A DNA stretch of 64,000 bases from Halobaculum litoreum (GTDB lineage: Archaea; Halobacteriota; Halobacteria; Halobacteriales; Haloferacaceae). The translations under genes were made by a program, and so were the position numbers. Below are positions 10,678-18,895 of this stretch, one piece after another. Position 1 is the first letter of the stretch. Every line of letters begins with the position of its first letter. Where the stretch lies: the NCBI RefSeq assembly GCF_030127125.1, contig NZ_CP126156.1, forward strand, positions 1,674,001-1,738,000. The letters are read 5' to 3'. Below the pieces are notes generated by a model. It worked only from the letters and a program-made list of their open reading frames with translations. It did no database searches and was not told the DNA's origin.

Positions 10678-11583
10678 GTGCTCCTGTTCCTCGCACAGTC
10701 GGGGCTCCCGCCCGTTCCGATCCCGGCGGCGCTGCGCGACTCCAGCGGCGAACTGCTCGACGTGGTCGTGTTCCTCGGGGTCACGCTCGCGGTGTACCTC
10801 CTCGCCCGTGCCACCGTGTTCCCGCTGGCGGTCCGCGCGGTCCGCGCCCGCAACCGCAACAACCCGACCGTCCAGTCGGCGACGGAGACGTACCTCGCGG
10901 TGGCGTTGGCCGGGGTCGCGCTCGTCGCGGGGGTGATCGCCGCCGGCTACGGCGCGGTGTTCGCCGACTCCGCGCTGCTGATCGCGGCGCTGACGTTCGC
11001 CGTGGGCACCGCCGGGCGCGACGTGCTCGGGTCGCTCGTGAGCGGGCTGTTCCTCGTCGCGGACCCGGACTTCAACGTCGGCGACTGGATCCGCTGGCCC
11101 GGCGGCGAGGGCACCGTCGAGGCCGTCGACTTCCGCGTCACCCGGATCCGGACGGTCGACTACGAGACGGTGACGGTGCCGAACACCGAGTTGACGAGCA
11201 ACGCCATCACCCGGCCGTTCGGCCGCGACCGCTTCCGCGTGACCGAGACGGTCCGCCTCGCGTACGACGACGACGTCGACCGGGCGCGGGAGCTGCTCGT
11301 CGAGGCCGCCGAGGCGGAGCCGCGGACGCTCGCCGACCCGGCGCCGGTGGCCCGCGTGGCCGACCTCGCCGAGGGGACGGTGGCGCTGCGCGCGGAGTTC
11401 CTCGTGAACGACCCCGCCGGGGGCGACCTCGTCGGGGTGCGCTCGCGGTTTCGCGACCGGGTGATGGACGCGTTCGCCGACGCCGGGATCACGCTCGGGC
11501 CGCCCTCCGGGCGGGAACTCACTGGGGACGTCGGCGTCACCGTCGAGGGCTCCCCGCGTGAGGCGGCCGAGCGGCCGGAGTGA
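10678..11583 (+). CDS. MscS-family mechanosensitive channel
   Basis: This 301-residue membrane protein has about three N-terminal hydrophobic segments. It then has the typical MscS pore helix (GRDVLGSLVSGLFL) and the beta domain with VGDWIRW, GTVEAVDFRVTRIRT and VPNTEL. The C-terminal part matches the alpha/beta cytoplasmic cage. Such channels open under membrane tension and release solutes during osmotic downshift. It lies between nusA and the rpsL promoter and breaks up the information-processing block. The GTG at 10678 is the first plausible start after the nusA stop. Confidence 0.88.
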   Translation: MLLFLAQSGLPPVPIPAALRDSSGELLDVVVFLGVTLAVYLLARATVFPLAVRAVRARNRNNPTVQSATETYLAVALAGVALVAGVIAAGYGAVFADSALLIAALTFAVGTAGRDVLGSLVSGLFLVADPDFNVGDWIRWPGGEGTVEAVDFRVTRIRTVDYETVTVPNTELTSNAITRPFGRDRFRVTETVRLAYDDDVDRARELLVEAAEAEPRTLADPAPVARVADLAEGTVALRAEFLVNDPAGGDLVGVRSRFRDRVMDAFADAGITLGPPSGRELTGDVGVTVEGSPREAAERPE

Positions 11584-11718
11584 GGCCGCCCCGAACGACG
11601 GGCGCAGCGGGCCGAATCGGCGCCCTCCCGTTCGCTCCGGGCGTCGCTCGATCCGCGAGACCGCCTCAGATCCCGCGAGAGGTACCGCTACTCCGTTCTC
11701 ACGCCGTCTCGCCGTTCG

Positions 11719-11738
11719 CGAAAGGGAACCCTTACGTA
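11719..11738 (+). promoter_or_regulatory. promoter of rpsL-rpsG (BRE plus TATA-like)
   Basis: A BRE-like CGAAA at 11719-11723 is followed by a TATA-like CCTTACGTAG centred near 11735. The ATG at 11764 is about 27-29 nt further on, so the transcript should be leaderless or nearly so. Confidence 0.55.
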
Positions 11739-11763
11739 GCTCCACAGAAAACGCAGGAGTACG

Positions 11764-12192
11764 ATGGCCAACGGCAAATACGCCGCGCGGAAGCTCAAGA
11801 AGGACCGCCAGAAGCGGCGGTGGTCCGACTCGGAGTACGCGCGACGCGAACGCGGTCTGTCCGAGAAGTCCGACCCCCTCGAGGGCGCCCCCCAGGCGCG
11901 CGGGATCGTGCTGGAGAAGGTCGGTATCGAGGCGAAGCAGCCGAACTCGGCGATCCGGAAGTGCGTCCGGGTCCAGCTGATCAAGAACGGCAAGCAGGTC
12001 ACCGCCTTCTGTCCCGGCGACGGCGCGATCTCGTTCATCGACGAGCACGACGAGGTCACCATCGCGGGGATCGGCGGCGCGAAGGGTCGCGCGATGGGCG
12101 ACCTCTCGGCTGTCAACTTCAAGGTGGAGAAGGTGAACGGCGTCTCGATGATCGAACTCGTCCGCGGCAACGCGGAGAAGCCCGTCCGATAA
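11764..12192 (+). CDS. rpsL: ribosomal protein S12 (uS12)
   Basis: This 142-residue archaeal S12 protein of the small-subunit decoding centre contains the hallmark [14 protein letters not shown] near residues 59-72 and the [12 protein letters not shown] loop. It has the archaeal-length N-terminus ([18 protein letters not shown]). It is co-transcribed with rpsG: its TAA shares one base with the rpsG ATG (TAATG). It is the first gene of the archaeal counterpart of the str operon. Confidence 0.97.
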   Translation: MANGKYAARKLKKDRQKRRWSDSEYARRERGLSEKSDPLEGAPQARGIVLEKVGIEAKQPNSAIRKCVRVQLIKNGKQVTAFCPGDGAISFIDEHDEVTIAGIGGAKGRAMGDLSAVNFKVEKVNGVSMIELVRGNAEKPVR

Positions 12193-12830
12193 TGAGCGAC
12201 GCAGACCAAGACGCCGACGCCGAGGCCGAGGCACCGGACCCCGACGCCCCCGCCGACTCCGAGGAGGCCGTCGAGAACGCCCTCCTGTTCGGCGTGTGGG
12301 ACGTGTCGGAGATCGAGTACTCCGACCCGTCCACCCGGAAGTACATGAACGTGACCCCCATCGCCCACACGATGGGCCGGCACGCCTCCAAGCAGTTCCA
12401 GAAGTCCGAGGTCTCGCTCGTCGAGCGGCTCATCAACCGCCTGATGCAGACCGAGGAGAACACGGGCAAGAAGCAGCAGGCCCAGCGCATCGTGCGCGAC
12501 GCCTTCGACATCGTCCACTCGCGCACCGATGAGAACCCGGTGCAGACGCTCGTCGAGGCCGTCGAGAACGCCGCGCCGCGCGAGGAGACCGTCCGCCTGA
12601 AGTACGGCGGGATCTCCGTGCCGAAGGCCGTCGACGTCGCGCCCCAGCGCCGCGTCGACCAGTCCCTGAAGTTCATCGCGCAGGGCGTGCAGGGCTCCAG
12701 CTACAAGTCGACGACCAGCGCCGCCGACGCGCTCGCGGACCAGCTCATCGGCGCCGCCCGCTACGACGTCCAGACGTACTCGATCTCCCAGAAGGAGGAG
12801 ACCGAGCGCGTCGCCGCCGCCGCCCGCTGA
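12192..12830 (+). CDS. rpsG: ribosomal protein S7 (uS7)
   Basis: This 212-residue small-subunit head protein binds 16S rRNA and nucleates head assembly. It has an acidic haloarchaeal N-terminal extension (about residues 1-30, rich in Asp, Ala and Glu). The conserved core begins around LFGVWDVSEIEYSDPS and includes the RLINRLMQTEENTGKK and PVQTLVEAVENAAPREE segments. The start overlaps the rpsL stop. Unlike in bacteria, fusA does not follow directly but lies 6 kb downstream. Confidence 0.96.
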   Translation: MSDADQDADAEAEAPDPDAPADSEEAVENALLFGVWDVSEIEYSDPSTRKYMNVTPIAHTMGRHASKQFQKSEVSLVERLINRLMQTEENTGKKQQAQRIVRDAFDIVHSRTDENPVQTLVEAVENAAPREETVRLKYGGISVPKAVDVAPQRRVDQSLKFIAQGVQGSSYKSTTSAADALADQLIGAARYDVQTYSISQKEETERVAAAAR

Positions 12831-12956
12831 GGGCGCCGGCACGCCCCTCGTGGGCGCTCCCCGTTCTCACCCGCACAGCCGCGGCCGCGCCGAACGCGAC
12901 CGCGTGGCCGGCGCGCAGGGGTCCGGTATATCCGGTCGCCGCGCCTCCGGGACCGT

Positions 12957-13679
12957 ATGACCGTCATCGTCCACCTGCGCGTCCCCGCGGACGCGTTCGA
13001 ACTCGGACGCATCCTCCGCCGGGCGGGCGACGCCGCCGTCGCCCTCGAGACGATGGTGCCGCTCGGCGAACTCGCGGTGCCGTTCTTCTGGGTCGACGAC
13101 GGGGGCTCCGCGCCGTTCGAGGCCGCGGTGGCGCGCCACGGGACGGTGTCGTCGGTGCGCCGGGTGGGGTCGCGGGAGGGACGCACGCTGTACGAACTCG
13201 CGTGGGACTCGGGCGCCGACCGGCTGTTCGCCGCCGTCAGGGAGGTCGAAGCCACCGTGTTGAACGCCGGCGCGACGGCGGCGACGTGGGAGTTCGAACT
13301 CCGGTTCCCGAGCCACGACGCGCTCGGCCGGTTCCGGACGCGGTGTCAGGAGGCGGGCATCCCGCTCGACGTGGGCCGGGTGTACAACCCCGCGAAGCTC
13401 GACGGCAGCGCGTGGTACGGCCTGACCGAGGCACAACGGCGAACCCTCTCGGCGGCCGTGCGGGAGGGGTACTACGCCATCCCGCGGCGCATCTCGACGC
13501 GGGAGCTGGGCGAGGAGTTCGGCGTCTCCGATCAAGCAGTGACCGAGCGACTACGGCGGGCGATCGTCTCGCTCACCGAGCACACGGTGCTCACCGTCAC
13601 GACCGACGGACCGCCGGACGACGGTGTGGGGCACGACCCGGAACCGGGGACGGGGCCGGGGTCGGGAGCCGCGCCGTGA
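12957..13679 (+). CDS. Bat-type helix-turn-helix regulator
   Basis: This 240-residue protein has the layout of the bacterio-opsin-activator-like family. An N-terminal sensory/unknown domain (about 1-150) is followed by an HTH_10-type DNA-binding domain at about 158-215, with LTEAQRRTLSAAVREGYY, then ISTRELGEEFGVSDQAVTE and LRRAI. The last 25 residues are a low-complexity tail of Asp, Gly and Pro. It is probably a transcription factor. The signal and targets are unknown; the two winged-helix-like genes just downstream on the other strand make this a small regulator cluster. Confidence 0.85.
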   Translation: MTVIVHLRVPADAFELGRILRRAGDAAVALETMVPLGELAVPFFWVDDGGSAPFEAAVARHGTVSSVRRVGSREGRTLYELAWDSGADRLFAAVREVEATVLNAGATAATWEFELRFPSHDALGRFRTRCQEAGIPLDVGRVYNPAKLDGSAWYGLTEAQRRTLSAAVREGYYAIPRRISTRELGEEFGVSDQAVTERLRRAIVSLTEHTVLTVTTDGPPDDGVGHDPEPGTGPGSGAAP

Positions 13680-13699
13680 GCGCGCCGCCGCCGGGCGGG

Positions 13700-13993
13700 T
13701 CACGCACGCCGGCGTTCGGGGTCGTCCGCCGCCCGGACGGCCTCGAGGAGCGGCCTGAACTCCTCGAAGCTCGGGCCCCACGCGACCGTCGCCGTCCGCT
13801 CGTCCCAGTCGACGACGCCCGCCGCGGCGAGCTTCGGGAGGTCGACGTGGCGCAGCCGTAGGCGGTCGGCGTCGGAGGCGGCGACCGACCGCTCCGGCAC
13901 CGGCGTCGACGCCGTCGCCCCGCGGCGGAGCAGCTCGAAGAGGACGTCGCGCCTGAACCCGTCCGCCAGCAGCCCGAACCACTCGTCTCGCAT
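13700..13993 (-). CDS. winged-helix-like regulator (DUF7344-like), copy 1
   Basis: This 97-residue protein has the pattern WFGLLADGFRRDVLFELLRR, then VDLPKLAAAGVVDWD and EEFRPLLEAVRA. This is the compact winged-helix-like domain common as haloarchaeal regulators, in which a local HTH is followed by a short wing. It is clearly paralogous to the neighbour at 14097-14426, with the shared blocks LLADGFRR, VLFEL, LPKLAAAGV and RPLL-AVRA. It is convergent with the Bat-type regulator and separated from it by only 20 bases. A DNA-binding role is inferred; no target is known. Confidence 0.75.
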   Translation of the reverse strand: MRDEWFGLLADGFRRDVLFELLRRGATASTPVPERSVAASDADRLRLRHVDLPKLAAAGVVDWDERTATVAWGPSFEEFRPLLEAVRAADDPERRRA

Positions 13994-14096
13994 GCGCCGC
14001 GTACGGTCCGTCCGGCCATACCACTACTGCTTGGTCCACCAAGCGAAGGTCGTCCTCGCCCCCACCCCCGCCGACCGCCGCCCGACCGCGATCGGG

Positions 14097-14426
14097 TCAG
14101 TCGCCCTCGAACCCCTCGAGTGCACGGACCGCCCGCAGGAGCGGGCGCAGTTGCTCGAACGCCTCGGCGGCGGTGACCGTCCCCGATCCGGGCTCCCACT
14201 CGATGACGCCCGCGGCGGCGAGCTTCGGGAGGTGGATGTGACTGAGGTGGAGGTGTACCGTCTCGGCGTCTTCGCCCTCGCGGACCACGTCGTCCGGGAC
14301 GGTGACCGTGGAGGGAGCGGCGGACCGATCCGACAGCTCGAACAGGACCCGCCGACGGAAGCCGTCGGCGAGGAGTTCGAACCACGTATCGTATCCGGGC
14401 GGCGAGTCGTTTCGATCCCCGTACAT
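14097..14426 (-). CDS. winged-helix-like regulator (DUF7344-like), copy 2
   Basis: This 109-residue protein is a tandem paralogue of the gene at 13700-13993. It shares WF-LLADGFRRRVLFEL, the HLPKLAAAGVIEWE strand and FEQLRPLLRAVRALEG, with a slightly longer loop rich in Asp, Val and Thr. A TATA-like GAATAGC, read on the minus strand near 14446-14452, is about 26 nt upstream of the ATG, so a leaderless transcript is likely. It has its own promoter and lies 103 bases upstream of copy 1, which it may co-regulate or dimerise with. Confidence 0.75.
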   Translation of the reverse strand: MYGDRNDSPPGYDTWFELLADGFRRRVLFELSDRSAAPSTVTVPDDVVREGEDAETVHLHLSHIHLPKLAAAGVIEWEPGSGTVTAAEAFEQLRPLLRAVRALEGFEGD

Positions 14427-14475
14427 GATACCGAGTTTACACGCTATTCCACTTTGTCGTTTCGGGGCGGCGCGC

Positions 14476-14625
14476 TCACCCGCGGTTGTGGACGTCGGTG
14501 CTGCCGCACGCGGGACAGCGCGTGAGCGTCCCGAGCGTGGGGTCGGCGACGCGCTCCCACGCGTCGTCGCCGGTCGGTGCCTCGAAGCCGCAGCCGTCGC
14601 AGGTGATGACGCTCGCGGGCGGCAT
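14476..14625 (-). CDS. small zinc-ribbon protein
   Basis: This 49-residue protein has two Cys pairs, TCDGCGFEAP and TRCPACGSTDVHNRG, in the arrangement of a single zinc ribbon, with WERVADPTLGTL between them. Small one-ribbon proteins of this kind are abundant in haloarchaea and mostly uncharacterised. An in-frame ATG at 14652 would add nine residues (MGPGVESPD). I prefer 14625 because the ribbon begins soon after, but neither start has a clear promoter. It lies upstream of the regulator pair on the same strand. Confidence 0.6.
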   Translation of the reverse strand: MPPASVITCDGCGFEAPTGDDAWERVADPTLGTLTRCPACGSTDVHNRG

Positions 14626-14703
14626 GTCGGGGGATTCCACGCCCGGACCCATGAGCCTCGGCGACGATTCGCGCGCCGTGGAACGGTCGGCCCCGAGGCC
14701 GCC

Positions 14704-15366
14704 TCAGTCCTGACCGTACCCCTCGAACTGCTCGATGGCGGTGTCGAGTTCCGCCTCGGGGAGCTCCGTCGGCTCCCCGACCGCCGACGACTGGAGGTAC
14801 AGCCGCGAGAGGTCCTCGACGTGGGTGGTGTGCTCCAGCGCCGTCTCGATATCGCCGGCTGTGACCACGAGGCCGTGGTTCTCGATGAACGACGCCGTCG
14901 CCTCCGCCTCCTCCATCGCGGCGACGACGTTCGCGGCCAGCGCCTCGGTGCCGTACGGGGCGTACTCGGCGACCGGGACGCGCTTGCCGACCGCGACGAT
15001 CATGTAGTGGATCGGCGGCAGTTCCTGGTGGAGCACGGCCATCGTCGTCGCCCACGGCGAGTGGGTGTGGACGATCGCCTCCGAGCCGTAGCCGCGGTAG
15101 ATGTGGCGGTGCATCGGCACCTCGCTGGAGGGTTTCATCCGGCCGGCGACGCGCTCGCCGTCGAGGTCGACGACCGGCACGTCCGCGACCCCGAACGCGT
15201 CGTAGGCGACGCCGGTGGGCGTGACGGCGAAGCGGTCGCCGTCGCGGACGCTGAGGTTGCCCGTCCGGCCGGGCGTCAGTCGAGCGAGCGCCGGGGCGTG
15301 GTCGACGACCGCCTCGCGCGCCTCGCGCAGGACGCCGGGTCGCGCGCCGGGGGCGGGGTCGGTCAC
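14704..15366 (-). CDS. class II aldolase/adducin family protein (fuculose-phosphate aldolase-like)
   Basis: This 220-residue protein is a class II aldolase of the FucA/AraD/adducin superfamily. The substrate loop [20 protein letters not shown] is near residues 32-51. The catalytic Glu and first metal ligands are in [11 protein letters not shown] and [10 protein letters not shown], and a further His is in ENHGLVV. Such enzymes cleave ketose or aldose phosphates, or related acids, with Zn or Co. The GTG start overlaps the stop of the HAD gene (GTGA), so the two are co-translated. This suggests a two-step phosphosugar route, but the substrate cannot be told from sequence. Confidence 0.85.
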   Translation of the reverse strand: MTDPAPGARPGVLREAREAVVDHAPALARLTPGRTGNLSVRDGDRFAVTPTGVAYDAFGVADVPVVDLDGERVAGRMKPSSEVPMHRHIYRGYGSEAIVHTHSPWATTMAVLHQELPPIHYMIVAVGKRVPVAEYAPYGTEALAANVVAAMEEAEATASFIENHGLVVTAGDIETALEHTTHVEDLSRLYLQSSAVGEPTELPEAELDTAIEQFEGYGQD

Positions 15367-16082
15367 AGCGCCACCTCCGTCACGGCGGCCAGCGAGTCGA
15401 GGCGGTGGTCGGGCGTCCGGAGCCCCGCCGGGTCGCCGCCGGCGCCGCCGGTGGCGTCCGCGGGGCCGTTGAACAGCGCCGTCTCCATGCCGAGCGCGTT
15501 GCCGCCCTCGATGTCGTTGCGGGGGGAGTTGCCGACGACGAGCGCCTCGGAGGGCGTGCGGTCGAGGCGCGCGAGCGCCGTCGTGAACACGGGCGCGGCG
15601 GGCTTCTCGCGGCCGACCTCCTCGCTGGTGACGAGCGCGTCGAGGTGACGGTCGACGCCGAGGCGCGCGAGCTTCCGCAGTTGCACTCGGGTCGTGAGGT
15701 TCGTCACGACCGCCACGTCGACGTTGGCCTCGCGGAGCGTCGCGAGCGTGTCGAGCGCGTCGTCGAACGGCCGCATCTCGTCGAGGTACGCGTCCCAGTA
15801 GGCGTCGCCGAGGGCGCGCGCGAGTCCGGCGTCGAACGGGCCGGGGAGGTCGGCGACGACGCGCGCGTAGTAGATGTGGCGGTTGTGGCTGCTGGCGGTC
15901 GCGGGCACCTCGCGTTTGGTCGCGGCGCGGGCGCGGGCGCGGCGCGCCTCGAACGCGTCGGCGTCGAGACCGCCCCCGCGGTCGCGGTACGTCTCGAAGG
16001 CGGCGCGTCTGCCGGCCTCGTTGCACGGGTCGTAGGGGTAGAGGGTGTCGTCCAGGTCGAACAACACGGCGTCGACGGTCAT
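15363..16082 (-). CDS. HAD-family hydrolase
   Basis: This 239-residue hydrolase carries motif I DLDDTLYP near residues 8-15 (Asp8 nucleophile, Asp10 acid/base), motif II VVTNLT, motif III around REKPAAPVF and motif [14 protein letters not shown]. It is a phosphatase of the phosphoglycolate/pyrimidine-nucleotidase type. Being upstream of and overlapping the class II aldolase, it may dephosphorylate a sugar phosphate handled by the same pathway. The start at 16082 gives [12 protein letters not shown]; upstream sequence in the same frame is not protein-like. Confidence 0.85.
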   Translation of the reverse strand: MTVDAVLFDLDDTLYPYDPCNEAGRRAAFETYRDRGGGLDADAFEARRARARAATKREVPATASSHNRHIYYARVVADLPGPFDAGLARALGDAYWDAYLDEMRPFDDALDTLATLREANVDVAVVTNLTTRVQLRKLARLGVDRHLDALVTSEEVGREKPAAPVFTTALARLDRTPSEALVVGNSPRNDIEGGNALGMETALFNGPADATGGAGGDPAGLRTPDHRLDSLAAVTEVAL

Positions 16083-16201
16083 GCCGGCCGGTCGGGACGC
16101 CCCCGCATAGGTGTTGGCGTCCGGGCCGGCGCAACGGGGGAGCGTGGGGTCGGGTCGCGAACCGGGACAACGGCTTTGGGCCGGCCGCGACACCCGCGGA
16201 C

Positions 16202-16828
16202 GTGTTCCCCGACACCATCGAGACGGACCGCCTGCGGCTCGAACGGCTCACACGCGACCGTGTCGACCCGCGGACGCTGTACGAGGCCGCGTCCGACCGC
16301 AGCCCGACCGTCGACGAGGAGACCGAGTACCTCCCGTGGTCCCCGCTGGCGACGCTCCGGGACGCCGAGGACCGGATCGCCGCGTTCGAGCGACAGTGGG
16401 CGGAGCGCGAGCGCGCCGAGTGGGCGATCCGGCCGCGGGAGGGCGAGGACGGCGCCGGCGAGTTCGCCGGGACGGCGGGCCTGATCTGTCGGTGGGACGA
16501 GGACCTCGCGTTGCCGGCGATCTGGCTGCGGAAGCCCTTCTGGGGGCGACGCTACTCGGGGGAGCGGGCCGACGCGCTCCTGAGGGTCGCGTTCGACCGG
16601 CTCGACGTCGGCGTCGCGGCGGTGCCGATCCACGGCGACAACGACCGATCGTACCGGGCGGTGGAGCGCTACGTCGACCGCCACGGCGGGCGCTACGAGG
16701 GGCTGCTTCGCAACCACGCGGGGCGGTACGACGAACCGGCGGACCACCACCGGTTCTCGATCGCACGCGAGGAGTGGCGCGAGGCCGACGGCGCTCGCAC
16801 CGCCGTCCGGTTCCCTGACGACGGGTGA
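16202..16828 (+). CDS. GNAT-family N-acetyltransferase (RimJ/RimL-like)
   Basis: This 208-residue protein begins with the typical [20 protein letters not shown] strand-helix of the RimJ/RimL-type acetyltransferases. It has the acceptor-domain strands [22 protein letters not shown] and ends with [17 protein letters not shown], which fits the acetyl-CoA-binding half of the fold. The substrate may be a protein N-terminus or a small amine. The GTG at 16202 is used because it directly precedes the conserved block. Confidence 0.8.
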   Translation: MFPDTIETDRLRLERLTRDRVDPRTLYEAASDRSPTVDEETEYLPWSPLATLRDAEDRIAAFERQWAERERAEWAIRPREGEDGAGEFAGTAGLICRWDEDLALPAIWLRKPFWGRRYSGERADALLRVAFDRLDVGVAAVPIHGDNDRSYRAVERYVDRHGGRYEGLLRNHAGRYDEPADHHRFSIAREEWREADGARTAVRFPDDG

Positions 16829-16916
16829 GCCGTCGACCCCGGGCCCGGTCGGTCGACCGGGGGAGTGCCCCCGGCCGGACCCGCGGTCTCGGCGTTGATA
16901 CACGGGTCAGGAGAGC

Positions 16917-16923
16917 TATATAC
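16917..16923 (+). promoter_or_regulatory. TATA box that fixes the start of the 16945 gene
   Basis: CTATATA at 16917-16923 is the clearest TATA box in this part of the window. The GTG at 16945 lies 25 nt from the centre of the box, which matches a leaderless transcript beginning on the start codon. It argues against the upstream open frame that overlaps the acetyltransferase gene. Confidence 0.6.
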
Positions 16924-16944
16924 CGCATCGTCGACCCGCCGGAT

Positions 16945-17361
16945 GTGTCGCAGACGCCGATGTCGGCCGTCGCCCTCGTCGCCGCGGTGCTGGCGAGCGC
17001 GGCCCTCGGGGCGCCGTTCTTGCTGACGCGGACGGGTCGGCGCGCCGTCGACGGGCTCTCGGGCCCCGACGGCGAGGACCCGTTCGTCCCGGCGGGCGTG
17101 TACCTCGGGCTGGCGGTGGCGTACGCCGCCGTGGTCGTCGTCGCGGGCGAGAGCGCGGCCGGCACCGGCGCGTTCGGCCTCACGCTCACGCTGTTGCTGC
17201 CGTTCGCCTTCGGCGTCGCCGCGGCGACCGCGTGGCTCCCGGCCGCGGGTATCGAGTGGCGGCCGTCCGGCGAGGCGCGCGTCGACGCGACCGTCGTCTT
17301 CGCCGGGTTCCTCGCGACGCTGACGGCGTCGGCCGCGGGCGGCTGGCTGGTCGTCGGCTGA
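16945..17361 (+). CDS. polytopic membrane protein, unknown
   Basis: This 138-residue protein has about four hydrophobic segments (SAVALVAAVLASAALGAPFL, VYLGLAVAYAAVVVVAG, LTLTLLLPFAFGVAAATAW and a C-terminal one), with a short loop DGEDPFVPAG. The GTG at 16945 was chosen because the TATA box at 16917-16923 sits 25 nt upstream; an in-frame ATG at 16960 is a possible alternative. I do not recognise the family. It is convergent with another membrane protein at 17403-17909. Confidence 0.55.
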   Translation: MSQTPMSAVALVAAVLASAALGAPFLLTRTGRRAVDGLSGPDGEDPFVPAGVYLGLAVAYAAVVVVAGESAAGTGAFGLTLTLLLPFAFGVAAATAWLPAAGIEWRPSGEARVDATVVFAGFLATLTASAAGGWLVVG

Positions 17362-17402
17362 GGCGCCGCCGGCCGCGCGCCCGGCCCGTCGGGCGGGGTC
17401 GC

Positions 17403-17909
17403 TCAGGCGGGGCGACGGCCGAACCGGCCGACCGCGAGGTAGCGCCCGCCGAACAGGAGAGCGACGCTCGTCGCGCTCACGAGCAGCAGCGGCGCGTAGT
17501 CGCCGGCCGCGAACGGGAGGAAGACCCCGACGGAGAGGGCGGCACCGACGGCACCGACGACGGAGACGGCCGCGCCGGCGGCGACGGACCGCCCCGCGAC
17601 CGCGCCGCGCGAGCGCGCCCACGACGCCCCGAACGCGGCGACGACGGCGAGGGCGGCGAGGAACGCGGCGAAGCCCGCGTCGTACGCCGCCGCGGAGCCG
17701 GCGCCCGGGAGCGCCTGCTCGAGTCGGTCGAACGCGACGACCAACAGGTAGCCGGGGACGCCGAACGGGGGGAGGGGGACGGCGTACAACAGCGCGTACA
17801 GTCCCGTGAGGACGAACGCGGCGACCGATCCGTCGACGAACAGCGTTCGCGGGGCGAACGGCGCGCGGCCGGGTCCGTCGTCGGTCTCCGCGGAGGGGGC
17901 GGGGGCCAT
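17403..17909 (-). CDS. polytopic membrane protein, unknown
   Basis: This 168-residue protein has a charged N-terminal stretch (about residues 1-25) followed by four or five hydrophobic segments (FVLTGLYALLYAVPLPP, FAAFLAALAVVAAFGASWA, VSVVGAVGAALSVGVFLPFA, LLLVSATSVALLFGGRYL). It ends in a basic C-terminus, so that end is probably cytoplasmic. No catalytic motif is seen. The ATG at 17909 gives MAPAPSAE. Its neighbours on this strand are unrelated. Confidence 0.55.
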   Translation of the reverse strand: MAPAPSAETDDGPGRAPFAPRTLFVDGSVAAFVLTGLYALLYAVPLPPFGVPGYLLVVAFDRLEQALPGAGSAAAYDAGFAAFLAALAVVAAFGASWARSRGAVAGRSVAAGAAVSVVGAVGAALSVGVFLPFAAGDYAPLLLVSATSVALLFGGRYLAVGRFGRRPA

Positions 17910-17963
17910 ACGCGCGACTTCACAGCCGGCGGACAAGTAGCTGGCGGGGAGCGACGCGACCGC

Positions 17964-18731
17964 TCAGTCGGCCGCGGCGGGGCCGTCCGCCGTCGAGTCG
18001 ACCGCGTACAGCCGGGCGGCGTCGACGAGCGACTTGCGGTACTCCGACTCGGAGGGGTCGCGCGCCAGCGACCGGAACAGCCGCGTGAACGCCGCCACGT
18101 CGACGCCGGGCGCGTCGTCGGCGGCCGCGTGGACGAGGTCGTGGAGGCGGTGGCCCTCGTCGACGAGGCCGTGGCGCTCGCACATCGCCAGCGCGAACGC
18201 GGCGTTGACCGCCGTGATGTCCGGGTCCGAGCCGGGCGTCAGCCGCCGCGACTCCGGGTGGGGGTGGTCGCGCGGGCGGTCGGCGACGGCCGCGGCGAGT
18301 TGGGACTCGAAGAACGTGACCAGCTTCTCCCCCGGGCCGACCGAGAGCGTGAGGTCGTCGGCGTACACGTCCTTCATGTGGTTCGCGATCTGGTAGCAGT
18401 GGAGCACCTTCCGGCGTTCGACGGACGCGCCCGACAGCGCGAGGAACAGCGCCTCGTCGGTCGACTGGTGGTGCGACGGGTGGGGCTCCTCGTAGCGAGC
18501 CATGTGCGACAGTTCGTGGAGCGCGAGTTCGCGCGCCATCGCGGAGGTCGCCGCCTTCCGGGAGATGTTGAGGACGTGGCGGTCGTCGTAGTGGCCGGCC
18601 CACGTCCGCTCCTCGGGGTTCTCGCGGACGCGGACCTCGACTGGGAGCGAGAGGTCGTGTTCGGTCTCGAACAGCGACGCCGCCCCGAGGAACGGATCCG
18701 GGGGGACGGCGCCGCGGACTCGGATGTCCAT
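17964..18731 (-). CDS. HExxH putative zinc metallopeptidase-like protein (DUF5781-like)
   Basis: This 255-residue protein has a clear zinc-metallopeptidase-like motif HELSH (His72, Glu73, His76) followed by MARYEEPHPSHH, which offers further His or Glu ligands. The N-terminal half is beta-rich (SLPVEVRVRENPEERTWAGHY); the C-terminal half is helical. It looks cytoplasmic, without a signal peptide. It is divergent from fusA and shares a 164-bp intergenic region with it. Protease activity is inferred from the motif only. The ATG at 18731 gives MDIRVRGAVPPDPF. Confidence 0.7.
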   Translation of the reverse strand: MDIRVRGAVPPDPFLGAASLFETEHDLSLPVEVRVRENPEERTWAGHYDDRHVLNISRKAATSAMARELALHELSHMARYEEPHPSHHQSTDEALFLALSGASVERRKVLHCYQIANHMKDVYADDLTLSVGPGEKLVTFFESQLAAAVADRPRDHPHPESRRLTPGSDPDITAVNAAFALAMCERHGLVDEGHRLHDLVHAAADDAPGVDVAAFTRLFRSLARDPSESEYRKSLVDAARLYAVDSTADGPAAAD

Positions 18732-18861
18732 GTGTACTGTTGACACGGTGTGGATCGGTTTGACTCTTGTGCCGGTTCGGTGGCGATCGATCCGACCCAC
18801 GAGACGGCGTACCACGGAGTGTCGCCACCGGATTCGGCGGTTTCGGCGGCGGCAAAGCACT

Positions 18862-18872
18862 ACCCTTTTGAC
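18862..18872 (+). promoter_or_regulatory. promoter of fusA (TATA-like)
   Basis: ACCCTTTTGAC centred near 18867 is about 28 nt upstream of the fusA ATG at 18896. This fits a leaderless or near-leaderless message for EF-2. Confidence 0.45.
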
Positions 18873-18895
18873 CGGGCGGAGAATACCGGCCGGTA

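Noticed and set aside
13700-14426. Toxin-antitoxin pair
   Set aside because: The two small genes are paralogues of each other and both look like DNA-binding domains; there is no toxin-like partner.
16825-16944. Longer N-terminus for the membrane protein at 16945
   Set aside because: The upstream part is Arg/Pro-rich, overlaps the acetyltransferase gene, and the TATA box at 16917-16923 places the transcript start at the GTG at 16945.
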